From NCBI RefSeq assembly GCF_019966545.1, contig NZ_JAIMIC010000005.1, positions 186,001 to 250,000 of the forward strand: a stretch of 64,000 bases of DNA, in the 5' to 3' direction. Shown piece by piece: positions 1 to 7,764 of this stretch. The notes under the pieces were generated by a model. The model made no database searches and was not told the DNA's origin. It was given only the letters and a program-made list of their open reading frames with translations. How positions within the stretch are numbered: position 1 is the stretch's first letter; each line of letters begins with the position of its first letter. Origin of the DNA: Heliomarina baculiformis. Its GTDB lineage: Bacteria; Pseudomonadota; Alphaproteobacteria; Rhodobacterales; Rhodobacteraceae. The translations under genes and the position numbers were made by a program.

Positions 1-486
1 GGGACAGATACGCTGAGCGAAGAAGCGCGGGAGCGCGTGATTTCGGCGAGATGGGCGGCTGTACGGGCACGCAGATCCGTTGCTCGACGTGCTCAGACGG
101 GCACCGATCAGGCTCAGCGCTTTTTTGAACAGAATCCTCTTGTCGTCGGGGGGCTTGCACTTGCCGCCGGTGCTATACTTGCCGGAACACTGCCCCGCAC
201 GAGACAGGAAGACGATTGGTTCGGCGAGCGGTCGGACAGATACTATGACAAGGCAGAGCGGATGTTGGCGGACGAGCGCCAGAAGGCTCTGAAAGTCGCC
301 GATCGCGCTGCTGAAACTGCTCAGGAGGTTCTTGAGGAAGAGCGCGCAAAAATCGACGATCAGGCGCCGGGTGACAAGTCTGCGGCCGAACATATCGCAG
401 ATGAGGTTCGCACTGGCGTCTCGAAAGTTGCAGACGCAAGCCGAGAGGAAGCCGAGAAGCAAAAACTCGGTAGTTCAAGCTCGTGA
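1..486 (+). CDS. Membrane-anchored DUF3618-like small protein, 5'-truncated by window edge
   Basis: The reading frame is open from the first base, so the true start lies upstream; a GTG at 37 is only an internal candidate. The visible part has a basic stretch, one hydrophobic segment (NPLVVGGLALAAGAILAG), then a long, charged, Ala/Glu/Lys-rich helix likely to be coiled coil. This layout resembles the C-terminal part of DUF3618-type, stress-related membrane proteins that sit beside YihY genes, but the family call is inference. Its stop overlaps the next start (GTGA), so the two are translationally coupled. The function is unknown. Confidence 0.6.
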   Translation, partial: GTDTLSEEARERVISARWAAVRARRSVARRAQTGTDQAQRFFEQNPLVVGGLALAAGAILAGTLPRTRQEDDWFGERSDRYYDKAERMLADERQKALKVADRAAETAQEVLEEERAKIDDQAPGDKSAAEHIADEVRTGVSKVADASREEAEKQKLGSSSS

Positions 487-1433
487 GCGAACCCGAAAAT
501 CTAGGCCATATGGCCGCTCTCCCGCGCCAGATTTCTTGGCGCGGGTGGTTGGCTATTCTCAAGCGTGTCGTCGGGCAGATTTCAAAAGACCACGTCATGC
601 TTATCTCAGCAGGCGTGGCATTTTACGGGCTTCTCGCGCTTTTCCCGGGGATCACAGCCCTTATGGCCGTTGCCGGACTGGTACTTGAACCAAGTCAGGT
701 CACGGATCAAATTAATAACCTTACTGCGTTTGTGCCGCAGGCTGCTGCAGATATCATCATAGGACAGGCGGCCGCTGTTGCCGGAAGTCAAAACGGCGGG
801 CTTGGAGTTGCAGCGGTTGTTGGTTTTGCCCTCGCGCTCTGGTCAGCCTCGGCCGGGGTTGGCAGTTTGATTGAAGGCATTAACGTTGCCTATGACGAGA
901 CCGAAGAACGTGGCATGATCCGGCTGTACTTGACCAGGTTGGCTTTGACGCTGGTACTGATAGTTGGGATGATCGGCGGTCTCTTTGCAACGATAGTTCT
1001 TCCATCGATACTTCAATTGCTCGCGCTCGGTCCAACAACTGAATTCCTGATAGGCATTTTTCGCTGGATCACGCTCACCGTGCTCACTGTCTTAGGCATC
1101 AGCCTTCTTTACAGGGTGGCGCCATGTCGCCAGCCCGCCCGTTATCGCTGGCTCATCCCGGGTGCACTCATCGCGACGGTCCTGTGGATAGCGGCTTCAG
1201 CGAGCTTCGCGCTCTATGTCAAAAACTTCGGAAGTTACCAGGAAACCTTTGGAGCGCTGGCAGGAGTGATAATTTTGCTCATGTGGCTTTGGATTTCTTC
1301 CGTTCTGATCCTGACTGGTGCTGAAATCAATTCTGAAGCTGAGGCTCAAACCCGTATCGATACGACAACCGGAGCGCCTATGCCTATGGGCGCAAGAGGT
1401 GCCGTAAAGGCCGATAAGTTGGCCGGGCGGTAG
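483..1433 (+). CDS. YihY/virulence factor BrkB family inner-membrane protein
   Basis: The 316-residue protein has about six hydrophobic segments, starting with SAGVAFYGLLALFPGITALM near residues 40-60. The motifs AFYGLLALFPG, SASAGVGSLIEGINVAYDE and a C-terminal GAEINSEAEAQ are typical of YihY/BrkB proteins, and the length fits the family. The old ribonuclease BN label for this family is known to be wrong and the molecular role is not established. The GTG start at 483 overlaps the upstream stop by 4 bases, so the two genes form one operon. It lies just before a tRNA fragment, which may mark the edge of an integrated element. Confidence 0.88.
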   Translation: MSEPENLGHMAALPRQISWRGWLAILKRVVGQISKDHVMLISAGVAFYGLLALFPGITALMAVAGLVLEPSQVTDQINNLTAFVPQAAADIIIGQAAAVAGSQNGGLGVAAVVGFALALWSASAGVGSLIEGINVAYDETEERGMIRLYLTRLALTLVLIVGMIGGLFATIVLPSILQLLALGPTTEFLIGIFRWITLTVLTVLGISLLYRVAPCRQPARYRWLIPGALIATVLWIAASASFALYVKNFGSYQETFGALAGVIILLMWLWISSVLILTGAEINSEAEAQTRIDTTTGAPMPMGARGAVKADKLAGR

Positions 1434-1529
1434 GTCAGACCAACCGCTCACACAGTCACCTTTTGTTCACGTTTTGTCGCTCTGACGTAAATCGGCTCAA
1501 CTATTTGAGATAAATTGGTTTCGACCGAA

Positions 1530-1584
1530 TTCAAAATCCCCCGTCCTAACGGACGTGCCGGTTCGAGTCCGGCCTTGGGTACCA
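1530..1584 (+). other. 3' fragment of tRNA-Leu(CAA), candidate attachment site (att) scar
   Basis: The sequence reads as the 3' part of a class II leucine tRNA. It has the anticodon loop TTCAAAA (1530-1536, anticodon CAA), the 3' anticodon strand TCCCC, a variable arm, the T arm GCCGG-TTCGAGT-CCGGC (1557-1573), the acceptor 3' strand CTTGGGT, discriminator A and encoded CCA (1582-1584). The bases upstream of the loop do not pair with the 3' anticodon strand, and no D arm or 5' acceptor strand is present, so it cannot be a functional tRNA. Integrases of the tyrosine family commonly use this part of tRNA genes. No integrase is visible in the window. Confidence 0.72.
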
Positions 1585-1982
1585 ATATCTTTCGGGGCGC
1601 ATTACCCTGATTGTCGCAGGCGTGAGACCAGAGGCGGTCTGGCTCCCTCATGCACCGCAGGTCAGCTTTCGATGACCGGGCGAACACCTGCTAAGCTTTG
1701 ATCGATCGGCGCTCAGGCAAGACTTATCAAGCTTTGCCTGAAGCACGGATATTCAACCTCCGTTGGTAAGGTTCAGTTCGTGCCATTCTGAAAGCGCTGC
1801 TCTCGGTGCATAAAACCCGAACAAAACCTGAAATTCGAACTTAACCTGACAACAAAGCGTACAGAGGCTATTTATGTCTCTCGTTCACAAGTTTTTTCAG
1901 CAGAACGCGCGCGACATTCCAGCTGCCGCCAACTAGCTTGCGGTGACCGCACAGGCCGGTCCACGAGCAGGAGAGCCATTTC
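1585..1982. other. Non-coding stretch with a perfect inverted repeat
   Basis: No convincing gene lies here. An 8-bp perfect inverted repeat, TCAGGCAA at 1713-1720 and TTGCCTGA at 1734-1741, encloses a 13-base loop and lacks a T-run. The minus-strand ORF crossing 1448-1687 is a translation of the tRNA fragment and is not a gene. A purine-rich GCAGGAGAG precedes the metallophosphoesterase start. Confidence 0.5.
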
Positions 1983-3143
1983 ATGTTTGCCATTATCGTC
2001 GGGATCGTTGGTGCCTATGTCGCGCTGCGCACGCTTGTTCCGCTGGGCATGCCGCTTTGGTGCAAGATTCTGGTCGCCCTCGTGATCTTCCTACTGGCAC
2101 AGAACCATCTTCTGACCAAACTGGCCTATGGCAACATGTTCTCGCTGGAGTTGCCGCGCGCTGTCGTGATCGCGGTAAACCTCGGTTTCGGGGCCATCAT
2201 CATTACCGCCGCTCTCTACGCGTTACTTGATATCTTCATGCTCCTGCGCTCGCTGGTAATCTGGCAATGGCGACCGCTTGCCCCGGGCTGGAGCTTTGCG
2301 GCGCTGGCCCTCGGCATCGCGTTTTCCAGCCTTGGCGTGGTCAACGCCATTCGCCAGCCCGCGCAGAAAGACATCGCCTTTGACATCGAAGGCCTGCCTG
2401 CCGGGTTCGATGGATATTCCATTGTCCACTTGACTGACCTTCACCTCAGCCGGTTGTTTCAGCGTCCCTTTGCGGAAACGCTTGTGGCGCGGGTGAATGC
2501 GCTTGACCCCGACATCATCCTGATCAGCGGTGACCTGATAGATGGGTATCTTGATGCGCGGCGTGACGATGTGGCGCCTCTGGCGGCGCTTTCGGCGCGG
2601 GATGGGGTTTATGTCAGTCCCGGCAACCACGAATACTACTTCGATTACGACACATGGTGGGCGGTTTATAAGGACCTCGGGATGCGTCCGCTTGCCAATG
2701 CCCATGCACGGATCGAGCGGGCAGGGGGAACTGTAGTGGTCGCGGGACTGACCGATCTCGCGGCCACGCGGTTCGGCTTTCCCGCGCCGGATATCCGCCG
2801 GGCGCTGGACGGCGCGCCCCAAGATGCGCCGGTGGTTCTCCTCAATCACCAGCCCATACAGGCGCGGATGATGGCTGCAGCGGGGGTCGACCTGCACCTT
2901 TCCGGGCATACCCATGGCGGTATGGTCGTGGGGCTCGCCTCACTGATTGCCCGATTTAACGAAGGCTTCATCTCAGGGCATTACGCGGTCGATGACATGC
3001 ATCTCTATGTCAGCAATGGTACCGCGCTCTGGCCGGGATTCGCCCTGCGCCTTGGCGTTCCGTCCGAACTGACCCGCATCACCCTGCGGCCGCGCGGCAA
3101 TACAAAGCCGCGTCAGGCAGACGGAAACGCTATCGGTGGTTGA
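1983..3143 (+). CDS. Membrane-anchored metallophosphoesterase (YaeI/YkuE-like)
   Basis: The 386-residue protein has about four N-terminal membrane segments (residues 1-125) followed by a calcineurin-like phosphoesterase domain. Metal-binding motifs are in order: HLTDLHL (about residue 150), ISGDLIDG, SPGNHEYYFD, LLNHQP and LSGHTHGG near the C terminus. These match the D-x-H, GD-x-x-D, GNH-E and GH-x-H motifs of dinuclear metal phosphoesterases. Relatives hydrolyse phosphodiesters, including lipid-linked substrates at the membrane; the substrate here is unknown. GCAGGAGAG upstream of the ATG supports the start. It appears monocistronic. Confidence 0.87.
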   Translation: MFAIIVGIVGAYVALRTLVPLGMPLWCKILVALVIFLLAQNHLLTKLAYGNMFSLELPRAVVIAVNLGFGAIIITAALYALLDIFMLLRSLVIWQWRPLAPGWSFAALALGIAFSSLGVVNAIRQPAQKDIAFDIEGLPAGFDGYSIVHLTDLHLSRLFQRPFAETLVARVNALDPDIILISGDLIDGYLDARRDDVAPLAALSARDGVYVSPGNHEYYFDYDTWWAVYKDLGMRPLANAHARIERAGGTVVVAGLTDLAATRFGFPAPDIRRALDGAPQDAPVVLLNHQPIQARMMAAAGVDLHLSGHTHGGMVVGLASLIARFNEGFISGHYAVDDMHLYVSNGTALWPGFALRLGVPSELTRITLRPRGNTKPRQADGNAIGG

Positions 3144-3272
3144 ACGCAGATAGGGCCCGCTGCCGGCCCGCCTTTCTGGCTCAACACCCTGTAAGAAAAA
3201 TTAAAATGCCCAGTGTGAAAGCCACCTTCCAGCCTCACGTCAGCAGTTCAGCGATTGTAGCGGTTAAACTTG

Positions 3273-3312
3273 CCCGACCGGTCGCGCGAGCTAATTCTCG
3301 CGTCCGGTCGGG
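3273..3312. repeat. GC-rich inverted repeat downstream of the phosphoesterase gene
   Basis: CCCGACCGG (3273-3281) pairs with CCGGTCGGG (3304-3312) and CGCGAG (3285-3290) with CTCGCG (3297-3302), leaving a six-base loop and a small asymmetric bulge. About 15 base pairs can form. There is no T-run on either side, so it could be a factor-dependent terminator, an mRNA-stabilising 3' end or a protein site. Confidence 0.6.
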
Positions 3313-3405
3313 ACGGTGGCGGCCTCTGCCGAATGTCGGTCGTGAGTGGTGGAGAGGCGCCTTTACTTGGCGTTTGTGAGTAGGCGCGCTGTTAGCGCAA
3401 AGCAC

Positions 3406-3447
3406 CCCTGAGTTGAATGGGTGACGTAGAGACAACTCAGGGCTTTT
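3406..3447 (+). terminator. Rho-independent terminator-like hairpin
   Basis: CCCTGAGTTG (3406-3415) and CAACTCAGGG (3433-3442) form a perfect 10-bp stem with a 17-base loop, followed by CTTTTATA. It lies 260 bases after the metallophosphoesterase stop and 120 bases before the next gene, so it could end the upstream transcript or act as a leader attenuator of the transglutaminase-like gene. Confidence 0.55.
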
Positions 3448-3564
3448 ATACGGTTAGCCGCGCCATCCTCTGGGTCTCTTCGTGGCCTGCGCAAATGACA
3501 ACCCGCTTGCCCTTGCGGGAAGCCCGGCATATCCCGCCGACACCCTCTATTCAGGAACCCTTTC

Positions 3565-4659
3565 ATGACCTTCGACAGACGTACTTTCATGCAAGCCCTC
3601 AGTGCCAGCGCCGCCATTTCCCTTCTGCCGCGGGGCGCTTCGGCGGGTTTCGCGCCGATGCCCTCGGGTTGGCGGCGGTTCGAGCTGACCACCAGTGTCG
3701 AGATCGCCCGCGATGGCGCGCCGGTCGACCTCTGGGTGCCGGTTCCAGCCGTCACCGAAGAGAACTGGGCGCGGGCAGGGCAGGCGGACTGGACTACCAA
3801 CGCCGACCGGGCCGAGCTTGTGACCGATCCGGAAAACGGGGCGCGTTTCCTGCATGCGGCCTGGGACGCAGGCAACGCCCCGGCCAAGCTCGAACTCGTC
3901 GCGACGGCAGAAGCACAGGACCGCAACGCCGATCTTTCCGATACCGGCGCGGCCCCGCTGTCGGCAGAGGACCGGGCCTATTACACGGCACCCACAGCGC
4001 TCGTGCCGACCGACGGGATCGTCAAGGAAACCGCCGACTCCATCATCGGCGACGCGACCGGCGATCTGGAAAAGGCGCGACTGATCTACGACTGGATCGT
4101 GCTGAACACCACCCGTAATCCCGAAACCCGTGGCTGCGGCCTGGGCGACGTGGCCTCCATGCTGGAAATGAACGATCTCACTGGCAAATGCGCCGACCTG
4201 AACACGCTTTTCGTCGGTCTGGCCCGTGCCGCCGGTCTGCCCGCGCGCGATGTTTACGGGCTGCGCGTCGCACCGTCCCGCTTTGGCTACAAAAGCCTCG
4301 GTGCCGGATCGAGCGATGTGACCAAGGCGCAGCACTGCCGGGCAGAGGTTTTCCTTGACGGTATCGGCTGGACAGCGGTCGACCCGGCCGACGTGCGCAA
4401 GGTCATGCTTGAAGAACCGCCAAAGAACCTCTCGCTCGATGATCCCAAGGTTGCTGATGTTCGTGCCGGTCTGTTTGGCGCATGGGAAGGCAACTGGGTC
4501 GCCTATAATTTCGCCCATGACCTCGCCTTGCCCGGCGCGGCCTCCGGTCCGGTCAGCTTCCTCATGTACCCCGAGGCGGAAATCGACGGTGCGCCGCTTG
4601 ACGCGCTCGACCACGCCAGCTTCGCCTATACGATCAACGCGCGCGAAATCGACCTCTGA
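3565..4659 (+). CDS. Tat-exported transglutaminase-like domain protein
   Basis: The 364-residue protein starts with a twin-arginine-like signal (FDRRTFMQALSASAAISLL) cleaved near ASA. A transglutaminase-like core occupies about residues 180-290 with the Cys-His-Asp triad visible as LTGKCADLN, AQHCRAEVFL and TAVDPADV. The family includes cysteine proteases and amidases acting in the periplasm; the substrate is unknown. The ATG at 3565 follows AGGAA. It is followed by a strong GC-rich dyad at 4674-4701 and appears to be transcribed on its own. Confidence 0.85.
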   Translation: MTFDRRTFMQALSASAAISLLPRGASAGFAPMPSGWRRFELTTSVEIARDGAPVDLWVPVPAVTEENWARAGQADWTTNADRAELVTDPENGARFLHAAWDAGNAPAKLELVATAEAQDRNADLSDTGAAPLSAEDRAYYTAPTALVPTDGIVKETADSIIGDATGDLEKARLIYDWIVLNTTRNPETRGCGLGDVASMLEMNDLTGKCADLNTLFVGLARAAGLPARDVYGLRVAPSRFGYKSLGAGSSDVTKAQHCRAEVFLDGIGWTAVDPADVRKVMLEEPPKNLSLDDPKVADVRAGLFGAWEGNWVAYNFAHDLALPGAASGPVSFLMYPEAEIDGAPLDALDHASFAYTINAREIDL

Positions 4660-4673
4660 TTGCGATCCTTTTC

Positions 4674-4701
4674 CGTCCCGCCGGCTGCGCCCGGCGGGAC
4701 G
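4674..4701. terminator. GC-rich hairpin after the transglutaminase-like gene
   Basis: CGTCCCGCCGG and CCGGCGGGACG form a perfect 11-bp stem with a six-base loop, 15 bases after the stop at 4659. No T-run follows on the plus strand, so intrinsic termination is uncertain. The 200 bases after it, up to 4915, are AT-rich and presumably carry the promoter of the cytochrome gene. Confidence 0.5.
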
Positions 4702-4914
4702 GCGCCGCAACGGCCGACGCGCACTCTGGCGACAGCATCACGAATATTTTTCAACTTTTAATTGATTAACCTTTTTTGATCCGTAAAGATCAGCAGGGGG
4801 TAAGCGCCCATATTATTAGCTTCTTTGGGTGATTTTCGTGCCGTTTTACCGCCATACGTCTTTGATCCGCCCCGGTTCAAGCCCTTCGACAGGGCAAGTC
4901 GACAAGGGCGTGCC

Positions 4915-6855
4915 ATGCGCTGGCTGATCGCTTTCGCTTTTCTGATTGCCGCGCCCGTCTCGGCGCAGGATTACATCGGCTCGGACCGCTGCACCGCCTG
5001 CCATCAGGACGCGTTCGAGGCATGGGAGGGGTCGCATCACGCGCTGGCATGGACCCCGGCAGAAGACACCAACATCCTTGCCGATTTCAATGACACACGC
5101 TTTGCCCAAGGCGATTTCAACGTACTGTTCCACCGCGACGAGAATGGCAATCCCCGCATCGAAGTCACGGAAAAAGATGGCGAGACCACCGATTATCCGG
5201 TGCATTCCGTTGTCGGCATCGAACCGCTCCAGCAATACCTACTCGAAACCGAACCCGGACGCCTGCAAAGTTTTGACGTGGTCTGGGATACGGAACAGGG
5301 CGACTGGTTTCATCTTTATCCCGACAGCGATTACGCACCGGATAACGGGCTGCACTGGAGTGGTCCTTACAAAACCTGGAACAGCCGTTGCGCCACCTGT
5401 CACGCGACCGGCTATGCCACCAATTACGATTCAGTTGCGCAAAGCTTTGCCTCGACGCAGGTCGAAATCGGCGTCGGCTGCGAGGCCTGTCATGGTCCGG
5501 GTTCCGATCACGTCAGCTGGGCCGAGGCCATGGAAACCACCCAGACCCCACCAAAGAATTACGGGTTCACGGTCGATTTCTCCGACGCCGAAGACGCGAT
5601 CCAGCAATGTGCCGGATGCCATTCCCGACGCGAGGCGTTTTTCGATGGGAACCCGATGCCGGGCACAGATTTCGACGATGCCTATAATCTCGCGATCCTG
5701 CGGCCCGGTCTCTACGAAGCCGACGGCCAGATATTGGATGAGGTCTATGTCTATGGTTCCTTCCTGCAGTCGAAGATGTACGCCAAGGGTGTCTCCTGCT
5801 CGAACTGTCACTTGCCGCACGAAGCCGATCTCGTTGCCGAGGGCAACGCCGTCTGCACTCAGTGTCACAACCCGGCGGGTAATCCGGTATTTCCGACGCT
5901 TGTGAAGGCGAACTACGACAGTCCGGAGCATCACCGACATGAACCCGGAACCCCCGGCGCCCAGTGCAAGAACTGTCACATGGTCGAACGCGTCTATATG
6001 GGCAACGACTGGCGCGCCGATCATTCCTTCCGCATTCCCCGGCCCGATCTTGCGGAAACAACCGGTGCGCCCGATGCCTGCACTACCTGTCACGAAGGGC
6101 GCAAACCCGAATGGGCAGCAGGTCAGATCGCCGAGTGGTTTCCCGACAGCAGCCATCGCGGTCCGCACTACGGGGAGATCCTTGCCCATGGACGACGTGA
6201 TCCCGCAGGTGCGGCGCAAGATCTCGTTACCCTGTCGCTGAACCGGGCCGAGCCGGGCCTCGTCCGCGCCACCGCGCTCTGGCTGCTTGCCCAGACCGGC
6301 GAAGGCGGACCGGCCGATGCTGTCGCCGCCACGCTGGACGATCCCGACCCGCTGGTACGTGCCGCGGCCGTTCGTGTCCAGCGCATGGCGCCGATGACGG
6401 ACAGGGGCATCCGCCTGATTGAAATGCTGAACGATCCATCGAAATCCGTCCGTATGGCGGCATTTATGGAGCTATCGAACACGAAAATCGCTCATCTTCC
6501 GGACAAATATGCAAAACGGATGCAATCTGTCGCTGCTGAGTGGCGCTCTTCAGTGGGCAATCGTCTGGACTATCCTGAAACGCATCTGCAAATCGCCGGT
6601 CTCGCTCTTGTCCGACGGAACCTTTCAGCGGCGTCCGGCGCCTTTGCCGCCGCGACCACGCTCGATCCGCAACTGGTCGACGCCTGGAGTATGCGCGCCC
6701 GTATCGCCGCGGTTCAGGGTCAGCAACGCGAGGCGCTCGATATCCTCGACGAGGCCATCGCTCGAAACCCCGACTCGCTGGGGCTCCAGACCATGCGATC
6801 CGAGCTGCTGGGCCAAAATGACGGCAGTGACCTGCTGCCGCCCGCCGTCGACTGA
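4915..6855 (+). CDS. Exported octaheme c-type cytochrome with HEAT/TPR-like C-terminal region
   Basis: Starting at ATG 4915 the 646-residue product begins with a clear signal peptide (MRWLIAFAFLIAAPVSAQ); an upstream in-frame start at 4825 would bury it. Eight CXXCH heme-binding motifs follow: CTACH, CATCH, CEACH, CAGCH, CSNCH, CTQCH, CKNCH and CTTCH, all within about the first 400 residues. The N-terminal part resembles cytochrome c554/multiheme DmsE-like proteins. The remainder holds HEAT-like (DPLVRAAAVRVQRMAP) and TPR-like helices. A periplasmic electron-transfer or redox role is likely, with partner unknown. No other respiratory genes adjoin it. Confidence 0.86.
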   Translation: MRWLIAFAFLIAAPVSAQDYIGSDRCTACHQDAFEAWEGSHHALAWTPAEDTNILADFNDTRFAQGDFNVLFHRDENGNPRIEVTEKDGETTDYPVHSVVGIEPLQQYLLETEPGRLQSFDVVWDTEQGDWFHLYPDSDYAPDNGLHWSGPYKTWNSRCATCHATGYATNYDSVAQSFASTQVEIGVGCEACHGPGSDHVSWAEAMETTQTPPKNYGFTVDFSDAEDAIQQCAGCHSRREAFFDGNPMPGTDFDDAYNLAILRPGLYEADGQILDEVYVYGSFLQSKMYAKGVSCSNCHLPHEADLVAEGNAVCTQCHNPAGNPVFPTLVKANYDSPEHHRHEPGTPGAQCKNCHMVERVYMGNDWRADHSFRIPRPDLAETTGAPDACTTCHEGRKPEWAAGQIAEWFPDSSHRGPHYGEILAHGRRDPAGAAQDLVTLSLNRAEPGLVRATALWLLAQTGEGGPADAVAATLDDPDPLVRAAAVRVQRMAPMTDRGIRLIEMLNDPSKSVRMAAFMELSNTKIAHLPDKYAKRMQSVAAEWRSSVGNRLDYPETHLQIAGLALVRRNLSAASGAFAAATTLDPQLVDAWSMRARIAAVQGQQREALDILDEAIARNPDSLGLQTMRSELLGQNDGSDLLPPAVD

Positions 6856-6944
6856 CCGTCTCTGTCCGATTAACCGAAAATCAGGAAATTCGGCGCAGCA
6901 TGTCCCGCTTGAAGGTGAATTTTGCCAGAATGGTGCCCGGCTGA

Positions 6945-7002
6945 TGTACGGGGGGTGTACAGGGGGTGTACGGGTTGTGCACACCGTTCAGAGGCTTTTT
7001 CC
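6945..7002 (+). repeat. Four TGYAC direct repeats at exact 11-bp spacing plus conserved flank (copy 1)
   Basis: TGTAC occurs at 6945, 6956 and 6967 and TGCAC at 6978, each exactly 11 bp apart, roughly one helical turn. The last unit runs into ACACCGTT and then CAGAGGCTTTTTCC. The same flank, with a single extra T, follows a matching array at 61611-61667 just before the RND efflux operon. The array lies between the convergent cytochrome and hmuV genes and overlaps the last codons of hmuV. Confidence 0.75.
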
Positions 7003-7761
7003 GGCACTCTGGGGCAGCACGAAAGGGACCTGTGGCGGCGTGAAACCAACCCGTAGCGGACAATCATAAGCGCGACTCAGCAAGCTGTCGGTCAGCGTGT
7101 CTTCGGGGCGTCCCGACCCCAGAACGGCCCCATCCTTGAGCAGGGTGATCTGGTCCGAGAACATCGCCGTCAGGTTCAGGTCATGCATGATGGCAACCAC
7201 ACCGCCCCCTGCGTTCGCGAACTCCCGCGCCAGTCGCATGATCTGTAATTGGTGCCCGATATCAAGCGCCGAGACCGGTTCATCAAGGAACAGCCAACGC
7301 GGCCCGGTCTGATCCGTCGGACCGGAGATCTGCGCGAGCACACGGGCCAGCTGCACCCGCTGTTTTTCACCGCCCGACAGTTCCTGATAGGGACGTTGTT
7401 CGTAGCCCGCCAACCCGACACGTGAAAGCGCCTCGAGCGCGAGCGGATAGGATCGCCTGGCTGGCAGCCCCAGATGGATCACCTCGATCACGTTGAAGGG
7501 AAAAGCAAGTGCGGTGGATTGCGGGAGCACGGCACGCATGCCCGCCAGTTGCCAATGCGGGATCTGGCGCAATACGCGCCCGTTAACGGTTATTTCTCCA
7601 TTGCATTCGATTTCACCTGTAAGCGCCCGGAGAAGCGTTGTTTTCCCCGATCCGTTCGGCCCGACCACCGAGGAGACCTGACCGGGTCTGGCAATGAAAC
7701 CGATCTCTTTCAGGATCTGTCGCTTGCCAAGGTGGACGGTGATATTGCGTGCTTTTATCAT
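6988..7761 (-). CDS. hmuV: Heme ABC transporter ATP-binding protein HmuV
   Basis: The 257-residue ATPase has Walker A GPNGSGKTTLL (about residue 35), signature LSGGEKQRVQLAR, Walker B WLFLDEPVSALD and the switch His in MHDLN. It energises uptake of heme across the inner membrane with HmuU and periplasmic HmuT. It is the last gene of hmuSTUV, starting 3 bases after the hmuU stop. Its final codons overlap a repeat array shared with the RND locus, and its C terminus (FVLPQSAGKSL) may therefore be recently changed. Confidence 0.92.
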   Translation of the reverse strand: MIKARNITVHLGKRQILKEIGFIARPGQVSSVVGPNGSGKTTLLRALTGEIECNGEITVNGRVLRQIPHWQLAGMRAVLPQSTALAFPFNVIEVIHLGLPARRSYPLALEALSRVGLAGYEQRPYQELSGGEKQRVQLARVLAQISGPTDQTGPRWLFLDEPVSALDIGHQLQIMRLAREFANAGGGVVAIMHDLNLTAMFSDQITLLKDGAVLGSGRPEDTLTDSLLSRAYDCPLRVGFTPPQVPFVLPQSAGKSL

Positions 7762-7764
7762 CGC

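Larger units (their letters stand above)
3144..3564. other. Non-coding region with two strong hairpins
   Basis: No gene is supported over 421 bases. It contains a long GC-rich dyad (3273-3312) and a terminator-like hairpin with a T-run (3406-3447), listed separately. AGGAA just upstream of 3565 is the ribosome-binding site of the next gene. Confidence 0.5.

Noticed and set aside
1448-1687. Minus-strand ORF of 79 codons
   Set aside because: It is the translation of the tRNA-Leu fragment region (GLEPARP-type peptide) and has no family resemblance.
2223-2915. Long minus-strand ORF (230 codons) inside the phosphoesterase gene
   Set aside because: It is a shadow frame of a GC-rich gene; the plus-strand product has all metallophosphoesterase motifs.
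3547-4710. 387-codon minus-strand ORF opposite the transglutaminase-like gene
   Set aside because: The opposite strand has a signal peptide and catalytic triad, while this frame has no recognisable domain.
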